A stretch of 7,441 nucleotides of DNA from Phytoactinopolyspora endophytica (GTDB lineage: Bacteria; Actinomycetota; Actinomycetes; Jiangellales; Jiangellaceae). The stretch covers positions 76,387 through 83,827 of the forward strand of contig NZ_ML142864.1 of the NCBI RefSeq assembly GCF_004138495.1, in the 5' to 3' direction. A program made the translations under genes and the position numbers. A model generated the notes under the pieces. That model saw nothing but the letters and a program-made list of their open reading frames with translations. It was not told the origin of the DNA and did not search any database. Each line of letters opens with the position of its first letter. Position 1 is the first letter of the stretch. Shown here in pieces: positions 1 through 5,166 of the stretch.

Positions 1-212
1 AGCGCGCGGATACCGTTCTGGCGCAGCAGGTCCCAGATCGAGCCTTCCGATCCGGCCTGGACGCGCCGCAACGCGACGGTGGTCAGCTCCGTGCCCGACT
101 CCCTGAGCGCCGCCTCGAGTCCGACGAGGCTGGGCGCACCGCCGGTCCCCATGATCAACCGTGATGAGAACGTCTCGCCAGCGATGACGAGCGGATCCTC
201 CCCAGTACGCAC
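1..212 (-). CDS. thiG: Thiazole synthase ThiG, N-terminal part (runs off the left edge)
   Basis: ThiG builds the thiazole phosphate of thiamine from 1-deoxy-D-xylulose 5-phosphate, dehydroglycine (made by ThiO in this type of operon) and sulfur delivered by ThiS thiocarboxylate; it is a cytosolic TIM barrel. Only the first 70 codons are present. The translation reads [20 protein letters not shown] and continues with MGTGGAPSL and [13 protein letters not shown], which match the conserved start of ThiG (PLxIAGxxFxSRLxxGTG, then T-x-V-A-x-RR). The Schiff-base lysine lies beyond the window edge and cannot be checked. I chose the GTG at 212 because AGGAGGA lies about 6 nt upstream and it is the only start consistent with the family N-terminus. 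The gap to the thiS stop is 3 bp, so the two are probably translationally coupled. The fragment shows no break. Confidence 0.92.
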   Translation of the reverse strand, partial: MRTGEDPLVIAGETFSSRLIMGTGGAPSLVGLEAALRESGTELTTVALRRVQAGSEGSIWDLLRQNGIRA

Positions 213-215
213 CTG

Positions 216-440
216 TCATCCTCCTTGGGTGGCGGTCAGAATCTCGACCTGATCGCCGGTGTTCACCGTTGTCATCGCCCAGCTGCTTCGCGGCACGACG
301 TCGTCGTTGAGAGCGACGGCTATGCCGCGGCCACCGGACACACCTTCGATGCCGTCGACGGTTCTGGAGACGACGTCGTGCACCGACGGATCCCCGTCGA
401 AGGCGATCTCTTCACCATTGACCCTGATGCGGGTGGTCAT
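216..440 (-). CDS. thiS: Sulfur carrier protein ThiS
   Basis: A small ubiquitin-like protein that carries sulfur as a C-terminal thiocarboxylate to ThiG during thiazole formation. The 74-residue product starts with MTTRIRVNGEEIAF, the typical first beta strand. It contains GIAVALNDDVVPRSSW and GDQVEILTATQGG, and ends in the Gly-Gly required for adenylation and thiocarboxylation. The start chosen at 440 has GAGAGGAA about 5 nt upstream and fits the family's usual short N-terminus. An in-frame ATG at 458 also has a plausible site (GGGAG, 6 nt away) and would add six residues (MRRGTR), so the start is not settled. thiO ends 57 bp upstream and thiG begins 3 bp downstream, in line with one thiO-thiS-thiG transcript controlled by the TPP riboswitch ahead of thiO. 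Confidence 0.92.
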   Translation of the reverse strand: MTTRIRVNGEEIAFDGDPSVHDVVSRTVDGIEGVSGGRGIAVALNDDVVPRSSWAMTTVNTGDQVEILTATQGG

Positions 441-497
441 CCGAGTTCCTCTCCTCATGCTCTTCTCCCGCGGATGTAGCCGGACGGATGCGGCGTG

Positions 498-1721
498 TCA
501 CGGCACAGGCAGCCACCGACGATCACGAACCGTGTTGAAGCGTGCCGGATCCGCGAGCGCGACCGAGCCGGGGACGCGCCCGTCCGCACACAGGGACGCG
601 ATAGCGGCAGCCGTCAAGGGCGCGAGCAGGATCCCATTGCGATAGTGGCCGGTCGCCAGGAGCAGACCAGGTGTGCCGGACTCGCCGATCAGCGGTGCGT
701 TGTCCGGGCTTCCTGGTCGCGCCCGGGCCGTGGTGTCGACGACCGGGAGCTCGTCGAGCCCGGGAAGCAATGCCCGTGCATCGCGCAACAATGCGAACAG
801 ACCGCCCGCTGTGACCTGGCGGTCGTCCGGCAGTTCCTCACTGGTGGCACCGACGACGATCTCACCGTCTTCCCGTGGCACGACATAGACCGGCCGCGAC
901 TGGACGATGCCGCGCACCACATGGCGCAGCCGAAAGGCCGGCTCGTGCCGGGCGTCGAGCCGGATCACCTGGCCCTTGACCGGCCGAGTCGGCACGCTGG
1001 ACGCGACGATCCGGCTCTCCCAGCCGGCAGCCACGACCACGGCTCCCGCGTGGTGGGTCTCCCCGGCCTCATCACGAGCCCCTGTCACCCGCCCGGACGC
1101 GGTGGCGGGCGAGACCGCCGAGGAGCTCTCCGAGAGCAGCGCGACCGCACGTCGTGGGACGACCTCGACGTCGCGTGCGGAGAGGGCGGCGAGCAGCGCG
1201 GCGTGCACCGCGCGAGGGTCCGCCTCGTGGTCGTCAGGTGCCCACACCGCACCCGCCATCCGCGGTCCCAGCGACGGTTCCATCCGGCGAGCCTCGGAAA
1301 GGCTGATTTCGCTCGCGTTGAGGTCCCACTGTCGCTGTAGGTCCAGCAGGCGATGGAGCTGCTGCCGGTCACCCGCGTCGAATGCCACGGAGAGCGTCCC
1401 GGTCTTTCTGAACCCCGTGGGCCGTTTGGTCTCTGCCTCTAGCTCTGCCGCGAACTCTGGCCACAGCGCGGCCGACTTAAGGTTCAGCCGCATCAGATCA
1501 CGCTCGCCGAACGTGCTCTCCGCGACCGCCGCGAGCATTCCTGCGGCAGCATATGTCGCGCCGTTCCCTGGTTCGGGGTCTAGGCAGCGCACACTCAGCC
1601 CGCGGCCGGCCAGCCGCCACGCGATCGACGCCCCGATGATTCCGCAGCCGATGACGACGACGTCCGTAGCGCGCCGATAAGTCGCGCCCGGCGGCCGGGC
1701 CGCGGGCGTCCGGGCTTCCAT
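498..1721 (-). CDS. thiO: Glycine oxidase ThiO (FAD-dependent), thiamine thiazole pathway
   Basis: ThiO oxidises glycine to the imine (dehydroglycine) consumed by ThiG; it is a cytosolic flavoenzyme of the D-amino-acid oxidase family. From the ATG at 1721 the product has 407 residues, usual for actinobacterial ThiO. An N-terminal Rossmann motif DVVVIGCGIIG (Gly25, Gly27, Gly30) is followed by an acidic residue, Asp48, at the end of beta 2 for the FAD ribose. Next come the ThiO-like ATYAAAGMLAAVAE stretch, a VVVAAGWES segment, and a C-terminal TGHYRNGILLAPLT motif whose arginine is expected to bind the substrate carboxylate. An ATG at 1748 is in frame but lies in the conserved loop of the TPP aptamer and has no Shine-Dalgarno, so I reject it. 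At 1721, AAGGGAG (the 3' side of aptamer stem P4) lies 11 nt upstream and is the likely ribosome site. First gene of the thiO-thiS-thiG operon. Confidence 0.93.
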   Translation of the reverse strand: MEARTPAARPPGATYRRATDVVVIGCGIIGASIAWRLAGRGLSVRCLDPEPGNGATYAAAGMLAAVAESTFGERDLMRLNLKSAALWPEFAAELEAETKRPTGFRKTGTLSVAFDAGDRQQLHRLLDLQRQWDLNASEISLSEARRMEPSLGPRMAGAVWAPDDHEADPRAVHAALLAALSARDVEVVPRRAVALLSESSSAVSPATASGRVTGARDEAGETHHAGAVVVAAGWESRIVASSVPTRPVKGQVIRLDARHEPAFRLRHVVRGIVQSRPVYVVPREDGEIVVGATSEELPDDRQVTAGGLFALLRDARALLPGLDELPVVDTTARARPGSPDNAPLIGESGTPGLLLATGHYRNGILLAPLTAAAIASLCADGRVPGSVALADPARFNTVRDRRWLPVP

Positions 1722-1732
1722 CTCGGACGGTG

Positions 1733-1886
1733 CTCCCTTCGCTGGCATGATCCAGATCAGGTATGACGGTCGGCCGTGGCGGCCCTCTCAGCCCTGCACA
1801 GCCGGCGGCCCGATGATCACAGCATCGATGACGCGGTGCCGTCACCGGTGGTGATCATGGGCCACCCGCCCTCAGGGCTCCCGTGC
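1733..1886 (-). promoter_or_regulatory. TPP riboswitch (THI element) in the thiO leader, with a long P3 extension
   Basis: Read on the minus strand, the core motifs are in the right order. ACGG (1884-1881) pairs with CCGT (1769-1766) as P2. GCCCTG (1878-1873) pairs with CAGGGC (1796-1791) as P3. UGAGAG (1790-1785) binds the pyrimidine. A small hairpin GGCCG-CCA-CGGCC (1784-1772) follows, as in other actinobacterial versions. The pyrophosphate sensor is ACCUGAUCUGGAUCAUGCCA then GCGAAGGGA (1762-1734), with P5 as CUGG/CCAG and P4 as CCU/AGG. P1 is not obvious. P3 carries about 76 extra nt, including a 13-bp arm. The thiO Shine-Dalgarno AAGGGAG lies within P4, so TPP binding would directly hide the ribosome site; no terminator is needed. 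Expected effect: thiO-thiS-thiG is shut off when TPP is plentiful. Confidence 0.94.
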
Positions 1887-1896
1887 TCTCGGTTCC

Positions 1897-1927
1897 ACAG
1901 TACGCCGATCGCCGACGTATCGGGCAA
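1897..1927 (-). promoter_or_regulatory. Candidate promoter for thiO-thiS-thiG
   Basis: On the minus strand TTGCCC (1927-1922) and TACTGT (1902-1897) resemble -35 and -10 boxes, with a long 19-nt spacer. A start about 7 nt after the -10 box would fall near 1890, just ahead of the first paired base of the riboswitch, which is where a leader promoter should be. The match is weak and rests mainly on position. Confidence 0.35.
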
Positions 1928-1957
1928 CCACGCCGAGGACGACCCTGACGGACGGAC

Positions 1958-2626
1958 ATGTCAGACTCATCGGCGATGAACGTGTCCACAGATCCGAACC
2001 GTGAGCGGCTTGCCGGTGCCCGCATCTACCTGTGCACCGACGCCCGCCGTGACCGTGGTGACCTTGAAGACTTCCTGCATGCGGTGCTGAGCGGTGGCGT
2101 CGACATCGTGCAGCTGCGCGACAAGACCCTCGAGGTCAAGGACGAGCTGGAGCTCCAGCCTCTGGTGGCTCGAATAGCGGACCAGTATGGCGCTTTGGTG
2201 GCCGTGAACGACCGGGCCGACGTCGCCCGGCTCACCGGTGCCAGGGTATTCCACACCGGCCAAGGTGACCTGCCGGTCGGAGCGTCACGGCAGCTGCTGG
2301 GGCCGGAGGTGATCCTCGGCCGTTCCACGAACTCAGTGGAGCTGGCCACGGAAGCCGATAGCGACCCGCACGTCGACTACTTCTGCGTGGGACCGGTCTG
2401 GCCGACGCCGACCAAACAGGGCCGGCCCGCGGTCGGGCTTGACACTGTCCGGGCCGTGGCCGACACCGAGCCGGTGACACCGTGGTTCGCGATCGGGGGG
2501 ATCGACCACGACAACGTCGAGCAGGTGGTCGGCGCCGGCGCCCGCCGGATCGTCGTCGTCCGGGCGATCACCGACGCCGATGATCCGCACTCCGCCGCCG
2601 CGCGTCTGCGCGCCGCGCTCGCCTGA
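1958..2626 (+). CDS. thiE: Thiamine-phosphate synthase ThiE
   Basis: ThiE joins HMP diphosphate with thiazole phosphate to give thiamine phosphate and pyrophosphate; it is a cytosolic TIM barrel. The 222-residue product shows the family signatures in order: YLCTD (24-28), [11 protein letters not shown] with Gln52, Arg54 and Lys56, [10 protein letters not shown] (Asn84, Asp85), HTGQGDLP (99-106), GRSTNS (121-126), [11 protein letters not shown] (143-153), and FAIGGID near the C-terminus, followed by a [11 protein letters not shown] phosphate-binding strand. The start at 1958 lacks a strong Shine-Dalgarno; the ATG at 1976 is an alternative that would drop six residues and leaves all motifs intact. 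The gene diverges from thiO, and I see no TPP aptamer on its own strand. It converges with the aldolase gene, with only 9 bp between the two stops. Confidence 0.94.
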   Translation: MSDSSAMNVSTDPNRERLAGARIYLCTDARRDRGDLEDFLHAVLSGGVDIVQLRDKTLEVKDELELQPLVARIADQYGALVAVNDRADVARLTGARVFHTGQGDLPVGASRQLLGPEVILGRSTNSVELATEADSDPHVDYFCVGPVWPTPTKQGRPAVGLDTVRAVADTEPVTPWFAIGGIDHDNVEQVVGAGARRIVVVRAITDADDPHSAAARLRAALA

Positions 2627-2635
2627 GGGTGAGTG

Positions 2636-3649
2636 TCACTTCAGCCAGCGGTCGAGATGTTCGGCGATGAACTCGTCGTCACGCAGGTGAGGGTACGCGT
2701 CCCAGATCCGGTCGATCTCAGCTAGCTGGCCGGACCCCAGAGTCTCTTTCTCGTCCAGGCACCACGTGCCCTCGAGTAGCCCTTGCCGGCGCAACACCTC
2801 GTGAATGCCGGGGATGCAGCCGTGGAAGTTGTTCCGGGCGTCGAAGATGGCGGCGTTGGCGTCGGTGAGGGCGGTGTCCATCTCCACCGCCGTGCGCAGT
2901 GCGTCGTCGTCGCCGGCTTTCGCCCGTCGGGTCAGCTCCAGCAGGGTGACCGCGCGCTCCACCCAGACGGCCCACTGGCCGAGCAGTCCGCCGACGAACT
3001 CGGCGCCGGTCGGGTAGGTGGCGAGCAGGTCTCCGACGATGTGGTCGTCGTTGCCGGTGTAGAAGGTGACGTCGCCGCCGCGATCGGAATCGGCGATTCC
3101 GTGCACCACGTCGAGGGTGGCGTAGCGGTCGAACGGCGCGACCTTGACGCCGACGACGGACGGGATGTCGGCGAGCTGCCGCCAGAACGGGCGCGGCAGC
3201 GTGCGTCCGCCCACCGCCGGCTGGAGGTAGAAGCCGATGACCGGGAGGACCTCCCCGACCGCGCGGGTGCGCTCGAGCAGTTGCTCGTCGCTGAGGTCCG
3301 TGGCGCCGTAGGGGGCGAGAAGGATCAGGTCATAACCCAGCGAGGCGGCCAGTTCGGCCTCTGCCACCGCCTGCTCGGTGGGGCCGCACGCACCTGCGAC
3401 CAGTACTGGCGACCGATCGGTGTACTCGGCGCTGGTGCGGGCGGCCAGCTCGAGGACCGGGCGGAGCATTCCGCGGTTCGGCTCGTGAATAGCGAACTGG
3501 GTAGTGTGCACGCCCACGGCGACACCTCCCGCCCCTGATTCGAGGTAGTAGCGGGTGAGCGCACGCTGACGGCGTTCGTCGATGCGACGCTCAGCGTCGA
3601 GTGCGAGCGGGTGGGCCGGGATGACGGTGCCGTTACGGAAGGTCTTCAT
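2636..3649 (-). CDS. Dihydrodipicolinate synthase / N-acetylneuraminate lyase family aldolase, substrate unknown
   Basis: A Schiff-base aldolase-fold enzyme (DapA/NanA superfamily) that probably cleaves or dehydrates a sugar-acid intermediate; the substrate cannot be read from the sequence. The 337-residue product has GTVIPAHPL near the N-terminus, GVAVGVHTTQF at 42-52 (Thr49-Thr50 in place of the GTTGE loop), Tyr141 in GFYLQP (the DapA catalytic tyrosine position) and Lys169 in VVGVKVAP (Schiff-base lysine). It is about 40 residues longer than DapA, the excess lying at the C-terminus (ending HLDRWLK). I chose ATG 3649 because AGGA sits 4 nt upstream. An ATG at 3697 overlaps the upstream stop as TGATG and would add 16 residues, but has no clear ribosome site. 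It is second in a two-gene operon with the SDR gene. Biosynthetic DapA is unlikely, because the neighbours are a sugar transporter and an oxidoreductase. Confidence 0.87.
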   Translation of the reverse strand: MKTFRNGTVIPAHPLALDAERRIDERRQRALTRYYLESGAGGVAVGVHTTQFAIHEPNRGMLRPVLELAARTSAEYTDRSPVLVAGACGPTEQAVAEAELAASLGYDLILLAPYGATDLSDEQLLERTRAVGEVLPVIGFYLQPAVGGRTLPRPFWRQLADIPSVVGVKVAPFDRYATLDVVHGIADSDRGGDVTFYTGNDDHIVGDLLATYPTGAEFVGGLLGQWAVWVERAVTLLELTRRAKAGDDDALRTAVEMDTALTDANAAIFDARNNFHGCIPGIHEVLRRQGLLEGTWCLDEKETLGSGQLAEIDRIWDAYPHLRDDEFIAEHLDRWLK

Positions 3650-3696
3650 CGGTTCCTGACAGGTGGTCGCGAACGGGGGCGTAGCGGTTCCGGTCA

Positions 3697-4716
3697 TCAG
3701 AACTGGCCGTCTCTGACCTGGAACTTTGTGGGCTTGCCCAATGAGGGCCCGCCCTCCTGGATCCACCTCGCGGTGATCTCGATGAGTTCGGCAAGGGGCA
3801 GTTCCGGGTAGCTGAACAGGCCGTGACAGCGGCCGGCGTTCGACAGCAGGGCCGTCTCCGATTCCGTGCCGGTGTAGACGGCCTCGGTGCCGAACGCGCG
3901 TGCGAACTGCTCGGCCACGCTTCGCACCGACACGGTCTCCGGTCCGGTGAGATTGAGCAGGAACGGCGGGACGTCGGCGTAGCCGAGGCTGCGCAGGATG
4001 ACCTCGTTGGCGTAGCCCTGCCAGACCACGTTGGCATATCCGGTGGTGAGGTCGACCGGCTCGCCGGCGTGAACCTTGCGGGCGATATCGACGAGAACGC
4101 CGTAGCGTGGCTCGACGGCGTAGTTCAGTCGAATCAGGGCTGTTTGGGTCTGCTGCCGGGCGGCGAAGTGGGTGAAGATGCGCTCGCGCCCGAGGCACGA
4201 CATGGCATAGTCGCCGACGGGGCCGACCGGATGCTCCTCCGTCGGCCCGCCGCTGCCGGTCGGCGTGAGCGGATACACGTTTCCGGTGGACAACGCGACG
4301 ATCCGGGAATCGGCGTAGCGCTGCGCGACGCGGCCCGGCAGATAGGTGTTGGTCGCCCATACGGCGGGTTCGTTTCCGGTCGAGCCGAACTTGGCTCCGA
4401 CGAGGAACACGACATTCGGTGCATCAGGCAGGTCGCGCAGAGCATGGTCATCGGATATGTCCGCGGCGACGACGTGGGCGCCGGCTGCCTCCATGGCTTC
4501 GGCGGAGCCTGGTTGTGAGAACCGGGAGACCGCGGTGACTTTGGTTGCGGTCCCTGCTTCCTGAATGGCTCGGGTGGCGAGCCGCACCAGGCTCGGCCCC
4601 ATCTTCCCGGCCGCGCCGAGCACGACGATGTCACCGTCGAGCTTGCGCAGATCCTCCACCAGGGCGGCACGTGGCCGCGAGAGACGTTCTTCCAGCTCTT
4701 CGACGGTCTGCACCAT
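3697..4716 (-). CDS. NAD(P)-dependent epimerase/dehydratase-like SDR, atypical active site
   Basis: An extended short-chain dehydrogenase fold protein, probably an NAD(P)-dependent sugar oxidoreductase or epimerase in the cytosol. The 339-residue product begins with a short helix (VEELEERLSRPRAALVEDLR), then the Rossmann motif VVLGAAGKMG (Gly34, Gly37, Gly40), VSRF after beta 2 (64-67), DISD (86-89), NVVFLVGAKFG (101-111), and ALSTGNVYP with Ser143/Thr144. The active-site tyrosine is Tyr170 in DYAMSCLGRER, but the position of the YxxxK lysine is Cys174. The C-terminal part contains NLTGPETVSVRSVAEQF, typical of extended SDRs. I chose ATG 4716 because GGAAGG lies 3-5 nt upstream and the Rossmann strand follows at a normal distance. 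Reading upstream in frame to 4866 would run through a perfect palindrome and a candidate promoter and adds unlike sequence. The stop overlaps a possible ATG of the aldolase gene by one base. Confidence 0.86.
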   Translation of the reverse strand: MVQTVEELEERLSRPRAALVEDLRKLDGDIVVLGAAGKMGPSLVRLATRAIQEAGTATKVTAVSRFSQPGSAEAMEAAGAHVVAADISDDHALRDLPDAPNVVFLVGAKFGSTGNEPAVWATNTYLPGRVAQRYADSRIVALSTGNVYPLTPTGSGGPTEEHPVGPVGDYAMSCLGRERIFTHFAARQQTQTALIRLNYAVEPRYGVLVDIARKVHAGEPVDLTTGYANVVWQGYANEVILRSLGYADVPPFLLNLTGPETVSVRSVAEQFARAFGTEAVYTGTESETALLSNAGRCHGLFSYPELPLAELIEITARWIQEGGPSLGKPTKFQVRDGQF

Positions 4717-4780
4717 GTACCTTCCAGCAGCTCGTCGGCGTCCGGCCCGTTGCCGGTACACCGTCCCCTTTGCGACGTTA

Positions 4781-4796
4781 GCCGCTTCGAAGCGGC
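4781..4796. promoter_or_regulatory. Perfect 16-bp palindrome, candidate operator
   Basis: GCCGCTTC followed immediately by its reverse complement GAAGCGGC, centred on TCGA. It lies 65-80 bp upstream of the SDR start codon and just downstream of the candidate leftward promoter. That placement suits a repressor site of the kind used by LacI or similar dimeric sugar regulators. No regulator gene is in the window, so the family is a guess. Confidence 0.5.
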
Positions 4797-4806
4797 GGCC
4801 ATGCCA

Positions 4807-4836
4807 AGTCTCATTTAGAGACATCCTAAAAGTCAA
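4807..4836 (-). promoter_or_regulatory. Candidate leftward promoter for the SDR-aldolase operon
   Basis: On the minus strand TTGACT (4836-4831) is a good -35 box. With an 18-nt spacer, GAGACT (4812-4807) is a fair actinobacterial-type -10 box. The start would fall near 4800, leaving a leader of about 85 nt that includes the 16-bp palindrome. The -10 match is imperfect. Confidence 0.4.
4814..4830. promoter_or_regulatory. Inverted repeat TTTAG-N7-CTAAA filling the promoter spacer
   Basis: The two 5-bp arms (4814-4818 and 4826-4830) flank a 7-nt centre. The whole 17 bp lies immediately next to the TTGACT -35 box of the candidate leftward promoter. A protein bound here would block that promoter, so it is a second candidate operator. 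Short AT-rich arms can arise by chance. Confidence 0.35.
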
Positions 4837-5082
4837 TATATCGCTAGCCGTTAATATCAGAGACACGACTGCCTTGTATCGTCCCCGGTATGCGCGGGGC
4901 CATTGACTCGCGGCTGTGCAGGGGCTGATTGGGTGTCAGTACTGTTCCGAGGGTCCGCATCGATAGCGTGATCGTCTGTGCAGGCTGTACCGCATGCAGT
5001 TCTGAATATTTTCGGCGGGGACCTATTGTGCAGATCCGTTGACTGTAATAATCTCAGGCCTCATGCATCTGGGCGTCATCCA

Positions 5083-5098
5083 CCTCGGCATCCCGAGG
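5083..5098 (+). repeat. Short perfect hairpin in the transporter leader
   Basis: CCTCGG-CATC-CCGAGG gives a 6-bp GC-rich stem with a 4-nt loop, ending 68 nt before the binding-protein start codon. No T-run follows, so it is not a standard terminator. It could be a DNA operator (16-bp interrupted palindrome) or an mRNA leader structure. Confidence 0.4.
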
Positions 5099-5166
5099 CT
5101 GGTGACATACATACACCTGGCCGGGGAGCGTCAGCGGCCACTCGTTCGGATCAGGAAGGAAGACCA

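Larger units (their letters stand above)
4717..5166. other. Divergent intergenic control region, no gene seen
   Basis: These 450 bp separate the leftward SDR-aldolase operon from the rightward transporter operon. I find no reading frame with a credible product. Composition shifts: 4802-4860 and 5000-5055 are clearly richer in A and T than the genes either side, as expected for promoters. Individual palindromes, a candidate promoter and a hairpin are listed separately. TGTGCAG occurs three times in the same orientation (4915, 4977, 5027). TTGACT occurs on the plus strand at 4903 and 5039, but neither has a convincing -10 box at 16-18 nt. Confidence 0.7.

Noticed and set aside
495..1680. Long plus-strand open frames across thiO
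   Set aside because: Arg/Ser/Pro-rich shadow translations opposite a well-supported thiO; no motif or ribosome site.
2629..2639. GTGA-GTG-TCAC inverted repeat at the convergent stops of thiE and the aldolase gene
   Set aside because: A 4-bp stem with no T-run on either side; too weak to call a bidirectional terminator.
2783..3538. Plus-strand open frame of 251 residues opposite the aldolase gene
   Set aside because: Low-complexity Gly/Val/Glu-rich shadow with no family features.
3698..4360. In-frame upstream extension of the aldolase frame giving a 574-residue protein
   Set aside because: This part overlaps the SDR gene in another frame on the same strand, is Arg/Pro-rich and motif-free, and the DapA-like sequence begins only at 3649.
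4717..4866. Upstream extension of the SDR frame to an ATG at 4866
   Set aside because: It would put a perfect palindrome and a candidate promoter into coding sequence, has no ribosome site, and the ATG at 4716 has one at the right distance before a normal Rossmann start.
4883..4899. CCCCG-GTATGCG-CGGGG inverted repeat
   Set aside because: A 5-bp GC stem of this kind is common by chance in GC-rich DNA, and it is not placed next to a promoter or gene end.
4978..5166. Upstream extension of the binding-protein frame (63 residues before MRTRQ)
   Set aside because: It would bury the lipoprotein signal peptide inside the protein; ATG 5167 has a clear Shine-Dalgarno.
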